DNA of 9,913 nucleotides, taken from NCBI GenBank assembly GCA_947490035.1, contig CANLGS010000077.1:1-9913 (forward strand). Direction: 5' to 3'. The translations under genes and the position numbers were made by a program. The DNA is from Gemmataceae bacterium (GTDB lineage: Bacteria > Planctomycetota > Planctomycetia > Gemmatales > Gemmataceae). Below, piece after piece: positions 5,050 to 9,913 of this stretch (position 1 is its first letter; the number at the start of each line of letters is the position of its first letter). The notes beneath the pieces were generated by a model. It was not told the origin of the DNA. It searched no databases and saw nothing but the letters and a program-made list of their open reading frames with translations.

Positions 5050-8000
5050 GTGCTTCGCACCCTTTTCGCGTTCGCGCTTGCCGTGGTTGTTTTAACAGGG
5101 GGCTTACGCCCCCCGCTCGCCAAAGGCGCAGAACCGCACACCGTCGCGGAGAAGAGCGACTACAAGGCGACCTCGAAGGGCGCGGACGTGGTCGCGTTTT
5201 GCGAAGCAATCGCGAAGCGCGGACCGGTCGCACGGCTGGATTACTTCGGCACCTCACACGAAGGGCGGAAACTGCCGCTGCTCGTGATCGCGGACCCGCC
5301 CATTGCCACGCCCGAAGACGCGAAGAAGGCCGGTAAGCTCGTCGTGCTGGCGTTCGCCAACATCCACGCGGGCGAGGTGGACGGCAAGGAAGCGCTGCTC
5401 GCGTTCGCTCGCGACCTCATCGACAAGAAGAACCACCCGCTGCTCAAAGACCTTGTGATTCTGCTCGTGCCGAACCTGAACGCCGACGGCAACGAGAAGA
5501 TCGACCCGAAGAACCGCCTCGGCGACAACGGCCCCATTGACGGTGCCGGTACGCGCGCGAACGCGCAGGGACTCGACCTCAACCGCGACTTCGTGAAACT
5601 CGAATCGCCCGAAGTGCGCGCGCTGGTAAAACTCGTCAACGAGTGGAACCCGGCGCTCGTCATCGACTGCCACACCACTAACGGCAGCAAGCACCGCTAC
5701 ACGCTCACCTACGACGGCCCGCGCTACCCCTCCACCGACAGCGACATCGCGACGTGGGCGAGTTCTACACTGCTCCCAATGGTCACGAAGAAAGTCAAAG
5801 CCGCGACAGGCTTCGACATCGCGCCCTACGGCAACTTCAACGCGGACCGCACGAAGTGGGAGACGTACACTGCCGCGCCGCGGTACGGCGTGCAGTACTT
5901 CGCGCTTCGCGGCACGCTGTGCGTGTTGAGCGAGTCCTACAGCTACGCCACATTCAAGGACCGCATCGACGCGACACGCGCGTTCGTGACCGCGTGCCTT
6001 GAAGTGGCCGCCGACAAGAAGAAGGAACTCGCGAAGCTCGCACTACCGGAGAAGCCGACGCGCGTCGCGCTGCGCACGCAGACCGAGGCGTTCCCCACAA
6101 AGCTCGCGGTCCTCGGCTTTGAGGAAGTCGAGAAGGACGGGAAGCGCGTCGCGACCGACAAGCACAAGGAGTACTCGCTCGACTTCGTGGCCCGCGTGTC
6201 GCCGACCGAGTTCGCGGAGCTACCGTTCGCGTACCTCATCGATCCGCGGTTCACGGCAGCAGTTGAAACGCTCCAACGACATGGCGTCACGGTCGAGGAG
6301 CTGCGCGAAGATCTGGACGACTGGTCGGTGAAGGTGTTAGAAGGCCGTGGTATGACCTTCGACGGCGGCCGCCCGTTCGAGGGGCACCAACTGGTTCTCT
6401 CAGTCGAAGGGCGGTTCAAGACCGTGCGCCGCCGCGTCCCGGCCGGTACGCTCGTGGTGAAAACCGCACAGCCACTCGGCGCGCTCGCCGGCTACCTACT
6501 CGAACCGAACAGCGAGGACGGCCTGACGACGTGGAACTACTTCAAGGGCGAAAGGGCCGACCGGGACTGGCCGGTGTCCAAACTGTGGCAGCCGGACCCG
6601 CTCGCGCTCGGCTCCGCGCCCAAGTTGCCCGAAGTACGGCTCGCGAACCAACCGGTCACCGAAGCTCTGTTGATGACGCGCAGCGGGGCGTTCACGTTCG
6701 GCTTCGCCGGCACATTGCTCACGCAAGGCGCGTGGCTCGATGGCGAACACTTCCTGCAAGTGAAGGAAGGCAAACTGCTGAAGGTGGAAGCACGCACCGG
6801 CAAGGGCGAACCGTGGACCGACCCGGCGCTCATCAAGAAGTCGCTCGCGGCGCTCAAGGAGTTGGACGCGGCGACGGTGGACCGCATCGCGAAGGGCACT
6901 TCCTTTCGCACCAACTCCGCCCGCACCGCGTTCCTGTTCGACATCGACTTCGACATCGGCCTCGCGTACTTCGACGGCACGCCCGCGGTGCGGCTCACCA
7001 AGAGTGTCGGCACGAAAGAGTTCGTCACCTTCTCGCCGGACGGCAAGCGCGTCGCGTTCGTCCGCGCCCGGAACCTGTTCGCGGTCAGCGTGGCGAAGCC
7101 GGGCGAGGAACACAAACTCACCACCGACGGCGGCGGCGACATCTTCAACGCGAAAGGCGACTGGGTGTACGAGGAGGAGATCTTCAACCGCAACGGGAAG
7201 GCGTACTGGTGGTCACCGGACGGCACGCAGCTCGCGTTCATGCGCTTCGACGACGCGCCGGTGAAGAAGTTCAACCTCGTCGATCTTCAACCGGTCGCCG
7301 GGCGGCTGGAGAGCTACGCGTACCCGAAGCCGGGCGACCCGAACCCGACCGTGAAGATCGGCGTGGTGAGCGCCGACGGCGGCAAACCGACGTTCCTCGA
7401 CCTCGACATGGGCGAGTACAAGCCGGAAGACACCATCATCGCGCGCGTCGGCTGGGTCGCGGAGTCGAAGACGGTGTTCGCGTTCGTGCAGAACCGCACG
7501 CAGACGTGGCTCGACTTCGTGACGTGGAGCGCGCCCGACGCGAAGCCGAAGAAGCTGTTCCGCGAGACGACGAAGGCGTGGGTGGACGACCCCGGCGAAC
7601 CGCACTTCCTCCCCGACGGCACGTTCCTCTTTCTCAGCGAGCGCAGCGGCTGGAAGCACCTGTACCACTACGCCGCCGACGGCAAGTTGCTCGCGCAGGT
7701 CACGAAGGGCGGCTGGGAAGTGCGCGACGTGCTGCGCGTCGATGCGAAGGAGAAGACGGTGTACTTCACCGCCGGCTACACCAGCGCGACCGGCACCGAC
7801 ATGTGCCGCGTCACGTTCGGCGAAGACACCGAACTGCTCACCGAGAAGGGCAAGACGCACCGCGTCTCGCTCGCACCGAGCGGCGGGCTATTCGTGGACC
7901 GGTTCAGCGACGTGATGACGCCGCTGCGCGCGAACCTGTGCGAGGTCGGCAAGGGCACCGTGCGGAAGCTCGACACCAACCCCGTGCGCGAGCGCGACGA

Positions 8001-8769
8001 GTTCAAGTTCGGCAAGTATGAGCGCGTGAAGATCGAACTGAAGGACGGGTTCGTGCTGGAAGGCGCGATCACTTACCCGCCGAACTTCGACAAGACGAAG
8101 AAGTACCCGGTGTGGCTGTTCACCTACGCCGGCCCGCACGCGCCCACCTTGCGCGACGAGTGGGGCGGCGGGCGCATCATGGAGCAGTCGCTCGCGACCA
8201 CCGGCGTCATCACCTTCCGCGTGGACCCGCGTTCGGCGAGCGGCAAGGGCGCGCAGTCCGCGTGGACGTGCTACAAGCAACTCGGCGTGCAGGAACTTGC
8301 AGACCTGGAAGAAGCGGTCGCGTGGCTGGCGAAGAACCCGTACATCGACGCGACTCGTGTGGGCATCAGCGGTCACAGCTACGGCGGGTTCATGGCGGCG
8401 TTCGCGCTAACGCACTCGAAGACCTTCAGCGCCGGCATCGCAAGCGGCCCGGTCACGGACTGGAAGCTCTACGACTCGATCTACACCGAGCGCTACATGC
8501 TGACGCCGAAGGAAAACCCGGAGGGCTACGCGAGGACCAGTTGCGTGACCGCCGCGAAGAACCTCACCGGCAAGTTGCTGATCGTCCACGGGATGATGGA
8601 CGACAACGTCCACATGCAGAACAGCGTGCAGCTCGCGGACGCGCTCCAGAAGAACGGCAAGGACTTCGAGATGATGCTGTACCCGCAGTCGCGCCACGGC
8701 ATCGGCGGGGCGCACTACCTGAAGTTACAGTTGGAGTTCATCCGCCGCACGCTCGGAGTGCAGAAGTAA
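5050..8769 (+). CDS. Exported two-domain exopeptidase: M14 zinc carboxypeptidase fused to S9B dipeptidyl-peptidase-IV-like serine peptidase
   Basis: The product is 1239 residues from GTG 5050 (GGAGG six bases upstream). The signal peptide is LRTLFAFALAVVVLT, running into a repeat-encoded GGLRPPLAKG, with cleavage probably near AKG-AEP. Residues ~30-340 are a zinc carboxypeptidase of family M14: His106 and Glu109 in NIHAGEVDGKE, Asn178-Arg179 in DLNRDF, third zinc ligand His208 in IDCHTTNG, and catalytic Glu295 in LSESYSY. All key residues are present. Residues ~340-500 match the accessory tail of large bacterial M14 proteins (ETLQRHGVTVEEL, AQPLGALAGYLLEPNSEDGL). Residues ~525-1239 are a DPP-IV-like unit: propeller motifs FSPDGKRVAF and WWSPDGTQLAF, the N-terminus-binding DWVYEEEIF (Glu709/Glu710), nucleophile Ser1110 in GHSYGG, Asp1184 in MMDDNVH and His1216 in SRHG. 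Both active sites look intact. It should act outside the cytoplasm on peptides, from the C-terminus by M14 and removing N-terminal dipeptides by S9B. No stop or frame break separates the two halves. Confidence 0.92.
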   Translation: MLRTLFAFALAVVVLTGGLRPPLAKGAEPHTVAEKSDYKATSKGADVVAFCEAIAKRGPVARLDYFGTSHEGRKLPLLVIADPPIATPEDAKKAGKLVVLAFANIHAGEVDGKEALLAFARDLIDKKNHPLLKDLVILLVPNLNADGNEKIDPKNRLGDNGPIDGAGTRANAQGLDLNRDFVKLESPEVRALVKLVNEWNPALVIDCHTTNGSKHRYTLTYDGPRYPSTDSDIATWASSTLLPMVTKKVKAATGFDIAPYGNFNADRTKWETYTAAPRYGVQYFALRGTLCVLSESYSYATFKDRIDATRAFVTACLEVAADKKKELAKLALPEKPTRVALRTQTEAFPTKLAVLGFEEVEKDGKRVATDKHKEYSLDFVARVSPTEFAELPFAYLIDPRFTAAVETLQRHGVTVEELREDLDDWSVKVLEGRGMTFDGGRPFEGHQLVLSVEGRFKTVRRRVPAGTLVVKTAQPLGALAGYLLEPNSEDGLTTWNYFKGERADRDWPVSKLWQPDPLALGSAPKLPEVRLANQPVTEALLMTRSGAFTFGFAGTLLTQGAWLDGEHFLQVKEGKLLKVEARTGKGEPWTDPALIKKSLAALKELDAATVDRIAKGTSFRTNSARTAFLFDIDFDIGLAYFDGTPAVRLTKSVGTKEFVTFSPDGKRVAFVRARNLFAVSVAKPGEEHKLTTDGGGDIFNAKGDWVYEEEIFNRNGKAYWWSPDGTQLAFMRFDDAPVKKFNLVDLQPVAGRLESYAYPKPGDPNPTVKIGVVSADGGKPTFLDLDMGEYKPEDTIIARVGWVAESKTVFAFVQNRTQTWLDFVTWSAPDAKPKKLFRETTKAWVDDPGEPHFLPDGTFLFLSERSGWKHLYHYAADGKLLAQVTKGGWEVRDVLRVDAKEKTVYFTAGYTSATGTDMCRVTFGEDTELLTEKGKTHRVSLAPSGGLFVDRFSDVMTPLRANLCEVGKGTVRKLDTNPVRERDEFKFGKYERVKIELKDGFVLEGAITYPPNFDKTKKYPVWLFTYAGPHAPTLRDEWGGGRIMEQSLATTGVITFRVDPRSASGKGAQSAWTCYKQLGVQELADLEEAVAWLAKNPYIDATRVGISGHSYGGFMAAFALTHSKTFSAGIASGPVTDWKLYDSIYTERYMLTPKENPEGYARTSCVTAAKNLTGKLLIVHGMMDDNVHMQNSVQLADALQKNGKDFEMMLYPQSRHGIGGAHYLKLQLEFIRRTLGVQK
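5098..5124. repeat. Interspersed GC palindrome, copy 2 (inside the peptidase signal-peptide region)
   Basis: Stem GGGGGC/GCCCCC with loop TTAC, then the tail GCTCGCCAA; 25 of 26 bases match copy 1 at 1240-1265. On the plus strand it encodes GGLRPPLAK at residues 17-25 of the peptidase, just where the hydrophobic core of the signal peptide ends. Copy 1 is read on the opposite strand, so the same element is tolerated in two unrelated frames. Confidence 0.85.
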
Positions 8770-8920
8770 GCAAAGGCAGATTAGCCACAAAGAAGCACAA
8801 AAGGCACAAAATGAAGTCAGCAGACAGAGTACAGATTGTAATTTGAACTCAGTTCTTGGTCTTCGGTTTACTTTTGTGCCTTTTGTGCTTTTTTGTGGCT
8901 AATCTGCCTTTGCTCACTTC
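8763..8920. repeat. AT-rich long inverted repeat (MITE-like), 49-bp arms and 60-base centre
   Basis: Arms 8763-8811 and 8872-8920 are reverse complements at 47 of 49 positions; a continuous 43-bp part has one mismatch, which becomes a G-U pair in RNA. The arms contain AGCCACAAA, AGCACAAAAGGCACAAAA and their complements. The composition is strikingly AT-rich against the GC-rich surroundings. The left arm overlaps the last codon and stop of the peptidase gene. Read through, the left arm gives the peptide ATKKHKRHK, which I recognise as a frequent spurious product of a widespread intergenic repeat. There is no transposase gene inside. It could also serve as a terminator, since a strong stem would form in the peptidase mRNA and its 3' side contains TTTTTTG. 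Confidence 0.88.
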
Positions 8921-8956
8921 GCGTGTGAAGTCACGATGATGCAGCCTTCCCGCTTA

Positions 8957-9008
8957 CCCCGCGAGCGATAAACAGAAGGTTTCGCCTTCTGCTTTGCCAC
9001 TCGCGGGG
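8957..9008 (+). promoter_or_regulatory. Nested hairpin in the leader of ychF
   Basis: The outer stem CCCCGCGAG (8957-8965) pairs perfectly with CTCGCGGGG (9000-9008), and the inner stem CAGAAGG (8973-8979) with CCTTCTG (8985-8991) around TTTCG. It ends nine bases before ATG 9018, so if transcribed it would cover the ribosome-binding region of ychF. There is no T-run, so it is not an ordinary terminator. The function is unknown: a leader control element or another dispersed repeat. Confidence 0.6.
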
Positions 9009-9017
9009 ATTCGCCAG

Positions 9018-9913
9018 ATGGGTTTCGAGTGCGGTATCGTCGGCCTGCCGAACGTCGGGAAATCGACCCTCTTCAACGCGCTGCTTTCGACCATGCAGGC
9101 CGAAGCCGCGAACTACCCGTTCTGCACCATCGCCCCGAACCTCGGCCGCGTCGCGGTGCCCGACGAGCGGTTGCCGCTGCTCGCGAAGATCGCGGGTTCG
9201 GCCAAGCAGATCCCCACGCAACTGGAGTTCGTGGACATCGCCGGGTTGGTTCGCGGTGCGAGCAAGGGCGAAGGCAAGGGCAACGAGTTTTTGTCGCACA
9301 TCCGCACCGTCGATGCCATCCTCTACGTCCTGCGGTGCTTTGAAGACACCGACATCGTTCACGTCGAGGGCAGCATCGACCCGCTCCGCGACGCGGAGGT
9401 GATCGAAACCGAGTTGATGCTCGCGGACCTGGATAGCCTGGAGAAGCGCCTGCCGACCGCGCAGAAGAAGGCGAAGGGCGGCGACAAGCCTGCGGCCGAA
9501 CAGGTCGCGATCATGGAGCGTGCGTTCGCGGTGCTGACCGACGGCAAGCCCGCGAGCGCGGTGAACCCGCGCGACAAGGCCGACCGCAAGCAACTCGACG
9601 CACTGCAACTGCTCACGTCCAAGCCGGTGATGTTCGTATGCAACGTGGACGAGGGCAGCGCCGCGACCGGGAACTCACTCTCCGCAAAAGTCGAAGCAAT
9701 GGCCGCGGCCCGCGGCGCGCCGTGTGTGGTCGTCTCCGCGAAGATCGAAGCGGAGATTTCGGTTCTGCCGAGCGAAGACGAAAAGCGCGAGTTCCTGGCA
9801 GGGTTGGGCTACTGCTTTGCACGACTCATTTTCTCTGGTGGGTTGAAGGGTGGTCTTTGTGTTGTTGCTTGGCTTGTTGGAGGAGTTTGTGAACTGAGGT
9901 GTGTGCCCCGGAC
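9018..9913 (+). CDS. ychF: YchF/OLA1-type ribosome-associated GTPase/ATPase, truncated by the window end and diverging after about residue 261
   Basis: The frame opens with MGFECGIVGLPNVGKSTLFN, the signature of YchF, an Obg-family P-loop NTPase that prefers ATP in studied members and associates with ribosomes in stress and translation control. Visible motifs: P-loop GLPNVGKS 9-16; NYPFCTIAPN switch-I region; DIAGLVRGASKGEGKGN with Asp73 and Gly76; YchF-specific NVDE 209-212 replacing NKxD; VSAKIEAE with Ser240-Ala241-Lys242. A helical insert (ETELMLADLDSLEKRL onwards) is as expected. The family reads REFL..LGL....L..VI.AGY.LL next, then a C-terminal TGS-like domain. Here REFLAGLGY is followed by unrelated CFARLIFSGGLKGG in a GT-rich stretch. 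So the gene is intact to about 9800 and then either interrupted or affected by assembly error. No stop occurs before 9913. The Met choice follows the conserved N-terminus; no clear Shine-Dalgarno is seen. Confidence 0.88.
   Translation, partial: MGFECGIVGLPNVGKSTLFNALLSTMQAEAANYPFCTIAPNLGRVAVPDERLPLLAKIAGSAKQIPTQLEFVDIAGLVRGASKGEGKGNEFLSHIRTVDAILYVLRCFEDTDIVHVEGSIDPLRDAEVIETELMLADLDSLEKRLPTAQKKAKGGDKPAAEQVAIMERAFAVLTDGKPASAVNPRDKADRKQLDALQLLTSKPVMFVCNVDEGSAATGNSLSAKVEAMAAARGAPCVVVSAKIEAEISVLPSEDEKREFLAGLGYCFARLIFSGGLKGGLCVVAWLVGGVCELRCVPR
9799..9913. other. Segment of different composition replacing the ychF 3' part (possible end of an inserted element or assembly artefact)
   Basis: From about 9799 to the end the sequence becomes rich in G and T, with codons (TTT, TGT, GTT, CTT) rare in the rest of the window, and the YchF family sequence is lost. 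The boundary reads CAGGGTTGGGC. CAGGG is reported as the start of ISAs1-family ends, but no transposase or second end is in the window, so this is only a guess. No recognisable protein is encoded on either strand in the last 100 bases. Confidence 0.4.

Noticed and set aside
6531..8021. Long plus-strand frame (496 codons) inside the peptidase gene
   Set aside because: It is a shifted reading of the DPP-IV region, extremely Arg-rich, while the main frame carries every catalytic motif.
8779..8846. Possible small coding sequence through the repeat giving ATKKHKRHK
   Set aside because: This peptide is the usual read-through of a dispersed AT-rich repeat and has no independent start or ribosome site.

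Overview
The window looks like chromosome from a planctomycete, most likely of the Gemmata group. This is inferred from three things: very high G+C with codons ending in G or C, planctomycete-style genes (FG-GAP/ASPIC protein, SUMF1-domain protein, alkaline-phosphatase-superfamily 'sulfatase', large secreted peptidase), and interspersed palindromes of types I associate with those genomes. There is no phage, plasmid, CRISPR, tRNA or rRNA signal. No gene-free stretch exceeds 300 bases; the longest is 8770-9017 and it is filled with structured repeats.

Layout. Positions 1-224 (minus) hold the N-terminal part of a flavin-reductase-like protein. After a divergent spacer that carries a 13-C homopolymer, 327-782 (plus) encodes a small Sel1-repeat protein. 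Convergent with it, only 12 bases away, 795-2183 (minus) encodes a CRTAC1-type FG-GAP/ASPIC protein. A divergent promoter region (2184-2316) leads to a plus-strand run: a secreted SUMF1-domain protein with a HEAT-like N-terminus (2317-3438), a membrane-anchored sulfatase-superfamily protein (3542-4966), a 1239-residue two-domain peptidase (5050-8769) and the GTPase gene ychF (9018 to the window end).

How the genes relate. The SUMF1-domain and sulfatase-like genes sit side by side, as formylglycine-generating enzymes and sulfatases often do. However, the first lacks both catalytic cysteines and the second has Thr at the formylglycine position, so an enzyme-substrate link is doubtful. The peptidase joins a complete M14 carboxypeptidase domain to a complete S9B dipeptidyl-peptidase-IV-like module behind one signal peptide, so one exported protein could trim peptides from both ends. 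This is the most interesting gene here.

Non-coding structure is rich. There is a perfect 29-bp hairpin just before the sulfatase-like gene. A 26-nt palindromic repeat occurs twice, each time inside a coding region and in a different reading frame. There is an AT-rich inverted repeat with 49-bp arms after the peptidase, a CACAGACA palindrome before it, and a nested hairpin in the ychF leader. In the last ~100 bases the ychF reading loses its family sequence and the base composition changes abruptly, which suggests an inserted element or an assembly edge.
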